Assembly (NCBI GenBank): GCA_048814795.1
Contig: CP184673.1
Coordinates: 868,001-932,000 of the forward strand
Reading direction: 5' to 3'
Length of the DNA: 64,000 nt
Source: Thermatribacter sp048814795
Lineage (GTDB): Bacteria; Atribacterota; Atribacteria; Atribacterales; Thermatribacteraceae
Shown in pieces: positions 39,872 to 48,363 of this stretch; positions within the stretch are counted from its first letter, which is position 1; the number at the start of each line of letters is the position of its first letter. Made by a program: the position numbers and the translations under genes. The notes under the pieces are model-generated. The model was given only the letters and a program-made list of their open reading frames with translations, was not told the origin of the DNA and did not search any database.

Positions 39872-40289
39872 GGAATAACCGGGGGTACTTCGGGCATTCA
39901 CTACGCGGCTTCCAAGGGAGGGGTCATTGCCCTGTGCCGGGCTCTGGCCCGGGAATGTGCTCCCTTTGGAGTTACCGTCAACGTGGTTGCTCCCAGCAAG
40001 ATTGACACCGATCTTTTGCATTCGGTCACCCCTCCGGAGGAGATACCGGAGCTTATCCGCAAAATACCGGCAGGAAGACTGGGGAAACCTGAAGATATTG
40101 CCCGGGCAGTGCTCTTTTTTGCAGAAGAGGAAGCTGATTATGTGACCGGCCAGGTGTTGACGGTATCCGGGGGCTATTGAAGAAGAGCAGGGCTGCACCC
40201 ACTCTGAGTGCAGCCTTTCCCTTTATTTCCAGATCACTTCCTGGGCTTCGATGTAGAAGCGCTTCTGCCCGCTTTCCAGTTGCTCTGGG
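39872..40289 (+). repeat. 418-bp direct repeat, copy 2
   Basis: Exact second copy of 37179-37596. Here it joins the intact lipoprotein gene on its right, while copy 1 joins the intact SDR gene on its left. The ancestral locus was therefore SDR-terminator-lipoprotein without the 2.28-kb insert. Confidence 0.9.
39879..40180 (+). pseudogene. SDR 3' fragment (duplicate)
   Basis: The last 100 or so residues of the SDR at 36738-37487, from GGTSGIHYAASKGG to VSGGY, in identical DNA. It lacks the cofactor-binding half. Confidence 0.9.
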
Positions 40290-40837
40290 TCCTGAAGGTC
40301 TATCACCAGGGGGAAGTAAGTTTCTTTCTCAAATAGTGCTCGGGCTATCAACTTCCCATCTTTTTTGGTTTCCACCCACAGAGCCTCTTTTCCAAAGCGG
40401 GTTTCCGAAGCGGAGACGATTATCTCGGTTTCGCCCTCTTCGTCTTTCTGCTTCCACTGAAAACCCACATTGAGCTCTCCTCCGCTTATGAGAACTGGAG
40501 CCAGGACAACCTGGGCAGTTGATAAAACGCTCAGCACCTGAGCGGCGGAGGGGTTGGAGAACATTATAGGAAGTAACGAGTTCTGGATGTCGTCCTTCTT
40601 TACCGTGAAAGTGGAAGAAAAACTTTCTTCACCCAGTGCAAAATCCACCTGAGCCTGGTAGTTTTCCTGGTCAGCCTGGGTAAGCTGGATGATAAGGTGT
40701 CCCTGCCTGGTGCCTTCCTCTTCTTCGACCTGCAGGGCGTAGTTCACCTTTTGCACGTTTTCTAAGCTGATGCAGGATGCAAGGAGCAGGGCAACGACCA
40801 CCGTCACAACTACAAGCAATATTTTTTTACTGTGCAT
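40223..40837 (-). CDS. Lipoprotein of unknown function
   Basis: 204 residues. MHSKKILLVVVTVVVALLLASC is a lipoprotein signal with lipobox LLASC. The mature chain is a mostly beta protein with TRQGHLIIQLTQADQENYQAQVDFALG and FGKEALWVETKKDGKLIARALFEKET. This resembles LolA/DUF4292-like folds only in general character, so no assignment is made. Its 3' end is duplicated at 37535-37596. Convergent to the SDR fragment, with a shared terminator. Confidence 0.75.
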   Translation of the reverse strand: MHSKKILLVVVTVVVALLLASCISLENVQKVNYALQVEEEEGTRQGHLIIQLTQADQENYQAQVDFALGEESFSSTFTVKKDDIQNSLLPIMFSNPSAAQVLSVLSTAQVVLAPVLISGGELNVGFQWKQKDEEGETEIIVSASETRFGKEALWVETKKDGKLIARALFEKETYFPLVIDLQDPEQLESGQKRFYIEAQEVIWK

Positions 40838-40876
40838 TCTTTTTCCTCCTCCTTATTTTGGATTAAAAATATACTA

Positions 40877-41647
40877 TCACAAACCGGGCGGGCGCAGTAG
40901 CCCCAGGGCAAAAAGCAGGGCCAGAATTGCTGGTTGGTGTACAAGGTAAATGGTGAGAGAATGCTTGCCCAGAAAGCCCAAAGCTGCAAAAATTGGAAAG
41001 CGGGAATAGTCCGGGATGGTGAAGCGCCTCCTGTAGCCTGCATAGAGCTTCTCTCCCAGGAAAACACCCAGTAGAAAAACGCCCAGCCAGGGCAAAAGCG
41101 GGAAGTAGTCAACGGTGTAGAAGCGGTAGGGCTTAAAACCCAGCCATAAGAGGTATGCAAAGGGGAAGGCCTTTCGGTAAAGCCACCAGCCGGAGGCTAT
41201 AAAGACGACTCCCAGGGGAAGGCTGGGCACCCGAAAGCGCAGAAAGAGTGTACCGATTATGATGCAAGTGCCGATACAGTGCAGAATTCCAAAGCGCACG
41301 TAAGCCTGGCCGAGAAAAATATAGGTTACCGCACTTATTACCATGCCCCAGAGGAAGATAATCATTCCCCGTTTTATGAAGTGCCCCAGTTGAGCGGCTC
41401 CGGTTTTCTGCTTCAGACGTTCATAACTCAGGTACAGGGATACCCCGGCCAGACCGAGAAAGGATATGGCGATATAGCGCTGGAAGTAAAGCCAGCCTCC
41501 CCGGTAAAGCTCAAGCTTCAGGTTTCCGAAGGCCGAAAGATCGTAGAGCAGATGGTAAATTACCATACTCACTATGGCGCAGCCTCTGAGCACGTCTATT
41601 TCGTAAAAGCGCTCTTTTTTACTCCTGGGAGTGCTTTTTCCTTCCAC
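40877..41647 (-). CDS. DUF1624 / heparan-alpha-glucosaminide acetyltransferase-like membrane protein
   Basis: 256 residues, seven or so helices. YEIDVLRGCAIVSMVIYHLLYDLSAFG at the start is the DUF1624 signature, with HSLTIYLVHQPAILALLFAL at the end as in related membrane acyltransferases. The family contains proteins related to lysosomal HGSNAT, which transfer acetyl groups across the membrane. It overlaps the following (upstream on the minus strand) LigD-type gene by 29 bp, suggesting coupled expression. Substrate unknown. Confidence 0.8.
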   Translation of the reverse strand: MEGKSTPRSKKERFYEIDVLRGCAIVSMVIYHLLYDLSAFGNLKLELYRGGWLYFQRYIAISFLGLAGVSLYLSYERLKQKTGAAQLGHFIKRGMIIFLWGMVISAVTYIFLGQAYVRFGILHCIGTCIIIGTLFLRFRVPSLPLGVVFIASGWWLYRKAFPFAYLLWLGFKPYRFYTVDYFPLLPWLGVFLLGVFLGEKLYAGYRRRFTIPDYSRFPIFAALGFLGKHSLTIYLVHQPAILALLFALGLLRPPGL

Positions 41648-42017
41648 TGCTTTTCGCCTCTTTTCTTTTGATGAGCAGCCACTGATTCTCTCTGGTGTGA
41701 ATCAGGGCGTATTTACCGCGCATTTTCTCACCCTGGGCTTCAAAGAGAATTTCTCCCTCTTTCCATTTTTCAGGCAGGTAAAACCCCCGGTCCCAGATGA
41801 GCACCTTTCCCTTTCCGTAACCTTCAAGAATTTCCCCTTCAAAGTCCGCATACTCAAGGGGATGGTCTTCAACGGCAATGGCCAGCCTGCGCTCTCCGGG
41901 CTCAAGCGGTATGCCTTTGGGAACCGCCCAGCTTTTCAAAACCCCGTCCCGCTCTAAACGCAGGTCAAAGTGATGGTGTGATGCCCAGTGTTCCTGAACT
42001 ACCAGTTTCTGTTTCAG
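41619..42017 (-). CDS. LigD-type 3'-phosphoesterase domain protein, apparent CTG start
   Basis: 132 residues. VVQEHWASHHHFDLRLERDGVLKSWAVPKGIP, then AVEDHPLEYADFEGEI and VLIWDRGFY are the signatures of the DNA ligase D 3'-phosphoesterase domain, here free-standing. It trims 3' ends in end joining. The first ATG/GTG/TTG in frame (TTG at 41939) would delete the catalytic His region. The frame upstream has only CTG at 42017, preceded by AGGAGGGGG at a good distance, giving a start that matches the expected N-terminus KQKLVVQEH. A CTG start is thus the best reading. Confidence 0.75.
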   Translation of the reverse strand: MKQKLVVQEHWASHHHFDLRLERDGVLKSWAVPKGIPLEPGERRLAIAVEDHPLEYADFEGEILEGYGKGKVLIWDRGFYLPEKWKEGEILFEAQGEKMRGKYALIHTRENQWLLIKRKEAKSSGRKKHSQE

Positions 42018-42196
42018 GGGTACCCCCTCCTTTTTCCGGCAGGTGATAGCGGTTCCGGTTTTCTTATTTTATACCATACTGTTTTGAGTTCAAAAAAACT
42101 GTATTCCCCTAAAATTTTGGAAAAAATTGCCGATATTACTTAATAGCTAAATTTGGTTGGCAAGGAGTAAAACTGTACCAAGGGTGGTGAAACATC

Positions 42197-42658
42197 TTGG
42201 AAGCCGGAGCGCATACTCATACCCGGGAACTGCAGCTGGTTGCCTTTCGGCTGGGCAAGGAGACCTACGCCGTGGATATCCAGCAGGTGCAGGAGATCAT
42301 CCGCATGCAGCACATAACTCAAGTTCCGGGAGCACCCTCCTTTGTGGAAGGGGTGATCAACCTGCGGGGCCGCATTGTTCCGGTGATCGATCTGCGCCAG
42401 CGCCTGGGCCTTCCCCGGGGCGAACGGACCGGGGAGACCCGCATTGTGGTGGTGGAAGTCCCTCCTCACCGGGTAGGCATGGTGGTGGATGCGGTGGAAG
42501 AAGTGTTCCGCATCCAGGAAGAGGAAATTGAGCCTCCCTCTCCTCTGGTGGCCTCTATCCAAGAAAAGTACCTGAGAGGTGTGGGTAAATCTGGAGATCG
42601 CTTGATAATACTTCTGGACCTTGAGGAAATACTGAAGAAGGAGGAAGCTGAAAAATGA
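42197..42658 (+). CDS. cheW: CheW chemotaxis coupling protein
   Basis: 153 residues from TTG at 42197. LQLVAFRLGKETYAVDIQQVQEIIRMQHITQVPGAPSFVEGVINLRGRIVPVIDLRQRLGLP is a textbook CheW sequence, with VGMVVDAVEEVFRI and SGDRLIILLDLEEIL after it. It links chemoreceptors to the CheA kinase. The stop overlaps the start of the receptor gene by ATGA, so they are produced together. No cheA in the window. Confidence 0.95.
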   Translation: MEAGAHTHTRELQLVAFRLGKETYAVDIQQVQEIIRMQHITQVPGAPSFVEGVINLRGRIVPVIDLRQRLGLPRGERTGETRIVVVEVPPHRVGMVVDAVEEVFRIQEEEIEPPSPLVASIQEKYLRGVGKSGDRLIILLDLEEILKKEEAEK

Positions 42659-44853
42659 AAGAAGGAAAAACCAGAAAACAAAAAAGCCTGAAGGGTAAGC
42701 TCTTAGTATGGTTTCTGATTCTGGCCCTTGCTCCTGTGGGGGCTTTGGGTTACTTTGCTGCGCAGAGCTTCATGAATACTCTCGTCGAGCGGCAGATAGA
42801 AAAAAATCGCATGGCTTCCCAGCTTTTGGGCAAGAACCTGGCCGACTTTCTATCCAGCACGGCGGAAGCAGTCAAGCTGCTTGCCGAAGATCTCACCATA
42901 AGCTCAAGCGAGGTCTCTTCGGAAAAGAAGCTGAGAAAGCTTGAGAAGCTGGTCAACGAAAACCCCCTCTATCTTGCTGCCTCCCTCACCGACTCAGAAG
43001 GGAAAATAATCGTTGATACCAGGGGAGAGGGCATAGGCACTGTGCAAAGTGATAGAGACTGGTATCAGGAAGCCGTGAAGCGCAAAGGATTGGTGATTAC
43101 CGATCTCCTTGAATCCCAGCGCTTCAAGACCTTGGCAATTGATTTTGCGGTGCCGGTTTTCAACGAATTCGGCATGTTCTCTGGTGTGCTGGTGCTTTAT
43201 GTGGATCTTACTAACCTCTATCAGCAACTCACCAAAGGAGTGGACTTTGAGAGAGGCTACCTCTATGTTTATGATGTGAAAAACAAAGAGATAGTTCTAC
43301 ATCCTGATTCTACATTCCTTGGTACTTCCATTGCGGATCTCGGTGTGCCCGAGCTTGAAGAGGTCTTATCTTCTCAGGAGGAAGGCTCTATCCGCTACAC
43401 CTTCCGGGGTGCCGATGCCCTGGCTGCCTTCTCTAAAGTTCCAGAGAGTGGCCTTTTCTCAGGAGACAACTACAAGAACTGGCGAGCGGTGGGCAAGGTG
43501 GACTATGCCGCCATCGTTGCTCCAGCTAAGCAGGTGCTCAACCTGATTTACGTGGTCATTGCTGTGGTGGCTCTGGTTGTGATCTTTGTTTCCCTCTGGA
43601 TTTCCGGCTCCATCGCTAAGCCCCTGGTTAAGGTCACCGAGGCCCTGGAGCGGGTCAGGGAAGGGGATTTCACCGTGCAGGTTGAAAGAGTAAAATCCCG
43701 GGATGAAGTGGGCAGACTGTCTGAAGCTCTCTCTGTCACCGTGGAGAGTCTGCGGGGTATGGTCCAGGAAGTGCTGAACACCTCCTCCTCCCTTGCTTCC
43801 TCCAGTGAGGAGCTGGCCACATCGGTTGAGGAGATTTCCAAGGCCACTCAGGAGATAGCCCAGACCATCTCTCAGGTTGCCGAAGGCTCCACCCGCCAGA
43901 GTGAGGAGCTGCAGAAAATCAGTGAAGAAGCAGCTCAGGTTGGAGAAAGAGCTCAGAAGGTGGCTGAGGCCACTCAGCGTAACCTGGAGCTTTTGAACAC
44001 CATGCAGAAGAACCTCGAGAGGAACCAGGAAGCCCTGGATCAGATTGGAGAGATGATGCGCAGAACCAGAGAAGAAGGAGTTACCACCAGAGAAGAGGCC
44101 CAGAAAGGAAAAGAGTCCCTGCAGAAGCTCATCGAAAACGTCTCCTCCATTGCCCGGGTGAGTGAAGAGGTGGCAGGAAGCATCCAGGTTCTGGATGAAC
44201 GCTCTCAGGAAATTGGAAAGATCGTGGACCTCATCACCGGCATCGCCGAGCAGACCAACCTCCTGGCCCTCAATGCGGCCATCGAAGCCGCCCGAGCTGG
44301 TGATGCAGGACGGGGCTTTGCAGTGGTGGCTGAGGAAGTGCGCAAATTGGCTGAAGAGTCTGCTCAGGCTGCAGAGCAGATTGGAAAGCTGATTGCCGAA
44401 ATCCAGAAGGACACCCGCTCGGCAGTGGAGAGCATGCAGAGAGCCCAGAACGAGGTGGAAGCTGGAAACAGGGAAAGTGAGAACGTGGCTTCCAACTTCG
44501 ACCAGATCCTTGCTGCCATTGAGCGCCTGGAAAAGGTCATTGAAAACCTGGCTCAATCCCTTGATAATGTGAACCAGACACAACAAGAAACTCAGAGCAG
44601 TGCTCAGGAAGTGGTCAAGCGCTCTGAAGAGAGTGCTGCTCTTACTACTCAGGCTACCGAAGCGTTGGGTCAGATTGTAGAAAGCATTTCCTCTGTGGCT
44701 GCAGTTGCTGAGGAAAACGCTGCCTCCAGCGAAGAGGTCTCTGCTTCCACCGAAGAGCAGAATGCTTCACTCGAGGAAGTCAACTCAGCAGTGCAGCAAC
44801 TTTCTCAGATGGCCCAGAACCTGCAGAAACTGATGGAGAGATTCAAAATCTGA
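42655..44853 (+). CDS. Methyl-accepting chemotaxis protein with dCache sensor
   Basis: 732 residues. TM1 at about 18-38 (LLVWFLILALAPVGALGYFAA). A double-Cache periplasmic domain follows: LYLAASLTDSEGKIIVDTRGEGIG, SDRDWYQEAVKRKGLVITDLLESQ, LAIDFAVPVFNEFGMFSGVLVLYVDLTNLY. TM2 is about residues 295-315, then HAMP (IAKPLVKVTEALERVREGDF). The cytoplasmic domain is virtually the same as that of the receptor at 22944-24827 from residue 380 on, including the conserved tip. It shares the operon with cheW. The DNA identity extends past the stop into the terminator. Confidence 0.93.
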   Translation: MKEGKTRKQKSLKGKLLVWFLILALAPVGALGYFAAQSFMNTLVERQIEKNRMASQLLGKNLADFLSSTAEAVKLLAEDLTISSSEVSSEKKLRKLEKLVNENPLYLAASLTDSEGKIIVDTRGEGIGTVQSDRDWYQEAVKRKGLVITDLLESQRFKTLAIDFAVPVFNEFGMFSGVLVLYVDLTNLYQQLTKGVDFERGYLYVYDVKNKEIVLHPDSTFLGTSIADLGVPELEEVLSSQEEGSIRYTFRGADALAAFSKVPESGLFSGDNYKNWRAVGKVDYAAIVAPAKQVLNLIYVVIAVVALVVIFVSLWISGSIAKPLVKVTEALERVREGDFTVQVERVKSRDEVGRLSEALSVTVESLRGMVQEVLNTSSSLASSSEELATSVEEISKATQEIAQTISQVAEGSTRQSEELQKISEEAAQVGERAQKVAEATQRNLELLNTMQKNLERNQEALDQIGEMMRRTREEGVTTREEAQKGKESLQKLIENVSSIARVSEEVAGSIQVLDERSQEIGKIVDLITGIAEQTNLLALNAAIEAARAGDAGRGFAVVAEEVRKLAEESAQAAEQIGKLIAEIQKDTRSAVESMQRAQNEVEAGNRESENVASNFDQILAAIERLEKVIENLAQSLDNVNQTQQETQSSAQEVVKRSEESAALTTQATEALGQIVESISSVAAVAEENAASSEEVSASTEEQNASLEEVNSAVQQLSQMAQNLQKLMERFKI

Positions 44854-44875
44854 AAAAAGGGAACAGAGAAAGAGA

Positions 44876-44905
44876 GGTGGGATGGGAACCCATCCCACCT
44901 TTTTT
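44876..44905 (+). terminator. Rho-independent terminator of cheW-MCP
   Basis: GGTGGGATGGG/CCCATCCCACC plus TTTTTT, the same sequence as 24850-24879, part of the shared receptor tract. Confidence 0.9.
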
Positions 44906-45600
44906 GTTTGAAGAAGAAAAGGGGTCGGATCTTTACTTTTTGCATTTTCCGGCCTGCTCTTTTGTTTTGCACCAAGAAGAAAAGGGGTCGGATCTTTACT
45001 TTTTGCATTTTCCTGCCTGTTCTTTTGTTTTGCGCCTGTTATTTGCAGTACCCCTTGCATGCGCCATCGTATATTAAATCCCAGCCGAAGACTCTGGCCA
45101 CCTTGAGCCGGCTGATGCTTTTTGCAGGTCATTCTGAGCCGGCTGCGACTAATGTCGCAGCCATCCTGAACTGGTGGTAGCCAAAGGCTACCACCATCCT
45201 GAATTTATTTCAGGATCCCCTGAACTGACAAACACGAAGTGTTTGTCACCCTGAACTTGTTTCAGGGTCTCAGTATTTCAGGATCCCATTTGTTTCAGCA
45301 TCTCATTGTTTCAGGTTCTCACTGTTTCCATGTTTTCTGCAATCTTCAGGGTTTCTCTATTACGTCACCTTGAACTGACAAACGCGTAGTGTTTGTCACC
45401 CTGAACTTGTTTCAGGGTCTCATTTTTCTTCCCACCCTACGTATTGGCGCAACCCCCGAGATTCCGAAACAAAGAATAGACCCTGAACTAAATTCAGGGT
45501 GACGAGAGCAAGGCTGTCGTCAGTTCGGAATGACGGGGGAGCCTGTTTCAGCATCTCCACCCCAAAAACACCAAAAGTAAAGATCCGACCCCTGGATTTA
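44906..45600. repeat. Target repeats and palindrome cluster
   Basis: Two target repeats in tandem (GAAAAGGGGTCGGATC at about 44917 and 44980), each followed by CTTTACTTTTTGCATTTTCC. Variable palindromes follow (CTGCGACtaatGTCGCAG, GGTGGTAGCcaaagGCTACCACC, GACAAACACgaagtGTTTGTC), with CCTGAACTTGTTTCAGGGTC and CATCTCATTGTTTCAGG boxes and an inverted target repeat near 45570-45592. No gene. Confidence 0.7.
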
Positions 45601-45748
45601 CTTTTTAAGGTGGTTAAAAATTTTTGTGAAAATTGTAACGATAATGCTCTTTTCAGCGTAGCAATACCTTTCGTATTTTTTTACCAACATTTAAAATAAA
45701 GATAACGATTATTGGCCTTTGCTGTCAGGTTTGGAGGGGGTTAATTAC

Positions 45749-46216
45749 TTGGAGGAGGCTTCTTTAGAAGAGGAACTATTGCAGGCTGTAATTGGCGAGC
45801 CTGTACCTCTGGCTGGAGAGCAAATCGAGGTAGTAACCGCCAAGGAAAGGTATATAAAGGTAGTCGCTGGAGCAGGCACCGGCAAAACTGAAACCCTGAT
45901 TCGGAGACTGCTTTACCTTCTTCTCTGCAAAAACGAACCTCCAGAAGGCATTGTTGCTTTCACGTTCACTGAGAAAGCTGCCCAGGGTATGAAGACAAGA
46001 ATCCATGCCCGCATTCGTGACCTGGGCCTGGAAGGTAAAATCCCGGGTTTGAGCAACATGTACATTGGCACCATTCATTCCTACTGTTTGCATCTTTTGC
46101 GTAAGGAATTTGGTTGTTCCAATTTTAGCGTGCTTGATGAAAACCAGGAAGTGGCTTTTGTTTTGCGGGTAGGTCGTGAATTAGGTTTTGAAGAGATAGT
46201 AAATTTTTTACCCTGA
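45749..46216 (+). pseudogene. UvrD/Rep-like helicase, N-terminal fragment
   Basis: From the TTG at 45749 (GGAGGGGG upstream), LAGEQIEVVTAKERYIKVVAGAGTGKTETLIRRLLYLL contains the Q-motif region and Walker A. VAFTFTEKAAQGMKTRIHARI is motif Ia and YIGTIHSYCLHLLRKEFG motif Ib. A stop follows ELGFEEIVNFLP, well before Walker B, so at most 155 residues of an expected 600 or more remain. It lies just upstream of the CRISPR-Cas genes. Confidence 0.8.
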
Positions 46217-46373
46217 CTCAGGGGTGCCAGAGCGGTCAGAAAAGATAAAAACGGTAAGCTGGTCTTCCCGGCCACTCGCTGGATCGTTCAGGATAGGGTT
46301 CAGAAAGAAAAGCCCCTGGGCTGGTTGGTGGTAAGGTCGGTTAATTACGGGGAATAAATGAAGGAGTGCAGTC
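46217..46373 (+). pseudogene. Unassigned coding remnant before cas6
   Basis: A frame without start reads KDKNGKLVFPATRWIVQDRV and ends VVRSVNYGE before TAA at about 46356. Coding-like, not recognised; possibly the tail of a deleted gene. Confidence 0.3.
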
Positions 46374-47153
46374 TTGAGAGCTAAATTAACTTTTGCTTCC
46401 AGAGATGATAAAGGGATCCTGTTGCCTCTTCACTACAACCACCTGCTTCAGTACCTCATCTACCACCTTCTGCCTTCGGACCTGGCAGAGAATCTTCATG
46501 AAGAGGGTTTCCGTTACGGCAAAAGACGTTTCAAGTTGTTTACTTTTTCAAGGATTTTTCAAAAGGGCCACCCGCAAAAAGTGGAAGGTCGCAGAAAATT
46601 GTTCTTTCCCCGGGGCTTTTCTTTTTGCTTTGCCACGCCTCGCCATGAGATTTTGGAGAACCTGATTAAGGAGGCCTTGCTGCGGCGCTCGGTGGACCTC
46701 ATGGGCCAGGAGGTTTTTCTCGAGCGGGTTGAAGTTTGTCCGGAAGCCGCATTGCAGAAAACCCTGTTTTTACGTTTTCTTTCCCCGGTTACTGTTTACC
46801 GGACTCGGGAAGAGGGCGGAAAGAAAAAGACACACTTTTTCAGTCCCGCTGATGCGGAGTTTGGCCGTTTGCTCCTTGAAAATGCCCGCAAGAAATATTT
46901 CCTGGTCAGGGGAGAGAAAGCCGACCAGCTTGAGTTTACCATTTCTCCGCATCGCTTCTCTCTGGAGCGCAACAAAGCGGTGGTCCTTTTCAAGGGAACA
47001 CTGATTGTGGGCTGGACGGGAGTTTTCAGGGTGGAAGGGGATCCAGAACTTCTGGAGGTAACCTATCAGGCCGGGCTGGGTAATAAAAACTCGGCTGGAT
47101 TTGGAATGTGGGAGGTGTGGAAAGATTCTGGAGAGAGCGAGCCAAAAACCTAA
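46374..47153 (+). CDS. cas6: Cas6 CRISPR RNA endonuclease (first copy)
   Basis: 259 residues from TTG at 46374 (AAGGAG upstream). Two ferredoxin-like halves: LPLHYNHLLQYLIYHLLPSDLAENLHEEGF near the start, with a His near residue 20 typical of Cas6, and the C-terminal glycine-rich loop YQAGLGNKNSAGFGMWEVW. Cas6 cuts pre-crRNA within repeats. It heads the Cas locus, separated from a second, divergent cas6 by a WYL regulator whose frame overlaps its end. The two may serve different arrays or effector complexes. Confidence 0.85.
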   Translation: MRAKLTFASRDDKGILLPLHYNHLLQYLIYHLLPSDLAENLHEEGFRYGKRRFKLFTFSRIFQKGHPQKVEGRRKLFFPRGFSFCFATPRHEILENLIKEALLRRSVDLMGQEVFLERVEVCPEAALQKTLFLRFLSPVTVYRTREEGGKKKTHFFSPADAEFGRLLLENARKKYFLVRGEKADQLEFTISPHRFSLERNKAVVLFKGTLIVGWTGVFRVEGDPELLEVTYQAGLGNKNSAGFGMWEVWKDSGESEPKT

Positions 47154-48162
47154 AGAAATTAAGGCAAGGAGTTCTCGAAGTATTTTTTCCAGGCGTTCTT
47201 TGCTTTTCCGACTTTTTCGCATCATTCAGGAAATCCAGCGCGGCAGTTATCCCGGCGTTTCGGAGCTTGCCGCAATCCTTGAGGTCAGCGAGCGCACCGT
47301 TGACCGCTACCTTGAAGCACTGCGAGACGACTTTGGGGCACCCATTGCTTACGACAGGAAGCGTCGGGGATACTTCTTTGAACATTCCTGGTCGATGCCC
47401 TTTTCGGGGCTTACTGAAGGGGAAGCCCTGGCTCTGTTCATTTTTTTGAACCTTGCTGAACGCTTTAAGAGGACTCCTCTTGAGGAAGCGTTTCATCGCC
47501 TGGGAGATAAGTTGAGATTAGCCCTGCCGGAGAGTTTGCAGATGAGCCCTGAGGAATTCGAAATGTTCCTTTCCCCTTTTCTGGTGCCTCTTGCCATGAG
47601 GGTTGACGTGAGCAAAGCCTTTGGCGAGATTTTCAGAGCCATTACCGGGCGGAAAAGGGTCCTCGTTCGCTATCACAGCCTGTCTTCGGGAGAAACCAGC
47701 GAACGCAGGGTTGACCCTTATCACCTCTACAATTTTGAAGGAGTATGGTATTTCTGTGGTTTCTGTCATTTGAGAGGTGAGGTTCGAGATTTTGCGCTGG
47801 ACCGGGTGGAGGAGGTTAAAATACTCGAAGAGAGTTTTGAGCGCCCCCGGGACTTTTCGCCTCCCGACTATTTCAACCGGGCCTTTCGCATGTATCGTGG
47901 GGATCTGGTTCGGGTGCGTATTCGCTTTGATAGCTACCAGGCAACCTGGATTAAGGAACGCATCTGGCATCCCACCCAGAAAATAGAAGAACTTTCTGAT
48001 GGAGGAATAATCTTCACTATCTGTGCCAATCCTGAGGAAATCAAGCGCTGGGTAATGGGTTATGGAGCCCATGCTGAGGTTCTGGAGCCTGAGTATTTGC
48101 GTCAAGAAATTGCGGAGGAAATTAAAAATTTGCAAAAGTTATACCAGGGCGACAGAAAATGA
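47101..48162 (+). CDS. HTH-WYL domain transcriptional regulator
   Basis: Up to 353 residues. ISE-type helix-turn-helix: YPGVSELAAILEVSERTVDRYLEALRDDFGAPIAYDRKRRGYFF. The WYL domain has VRYHSLSSGETSERRVDPYHLYNFEGVWYFCGFCHLRGEVRDFALDRVEEV. WYL regulators bind nucleic acid ligands and often control CRISPR-Cas and other defence loci. The frame opens at TTG 47101 inside cas6; the true start may be up to 30 codons later. Its place between two cas6 genes makes it the obvious regulator of this locus. Confidence 0.88.
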   Translation: MECGRCGKILERASQKPKEIKARSSRSIFSRRSLLFRLFRIIQEIQRGSYPGVSELAAILEVSERTVDRYLEALRDDFGAPIAYDRKRRGYFFEHSWSMPFSGLTEGEALALFIFLNLAERFKRTPLEEAFHRLGDKLRLALPESLQMSPEEFEMFLSPFLVPLAMRVDVSKAFGEIFRAITGRKRVLVRYHSLSSGETSERRVDPYHLYNFEGVWYFCGFCHLRGEVRDFALDRVEEVKILEESFERPRDFSPPDYFNRAFRMYRGDLVRVRIRFDSYQATWIKERIWHPTQKIEELSDGGIIFTICANPEEIKRWVMGYGAHAEVLEPEYLRQEIAEEIKNLQKLYQGDRK

Positions 48163-48363
48163 CATTGTGTGGGGGTAGAATGATTTTTAGAAAAAATCTT
48201 GGGTGAGTTGGTTGCTTAAGTTACCTCTGGTGTTTTGAGAGGAGAACTTTCATTTCTTGTTTTGTAGAAAAGGTGGTGATTTTTGAAGGTAGAGTAGAGT
48301 TGAGCAAGTTTTTCCTTAGTTGGTGCTTATTTTGATAGATAATTCAAGGAGGTGGAAAAGAGT

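Noticed and set aside
39257..40198. 313-residue minus-strand frame across the duplication
   Set aside because: It crosses the ATP-grasp 3' end, the decayed fragment and the SDR duplicate on the antisense strand; no ribosome-binding site, and the fragments come from different genes.
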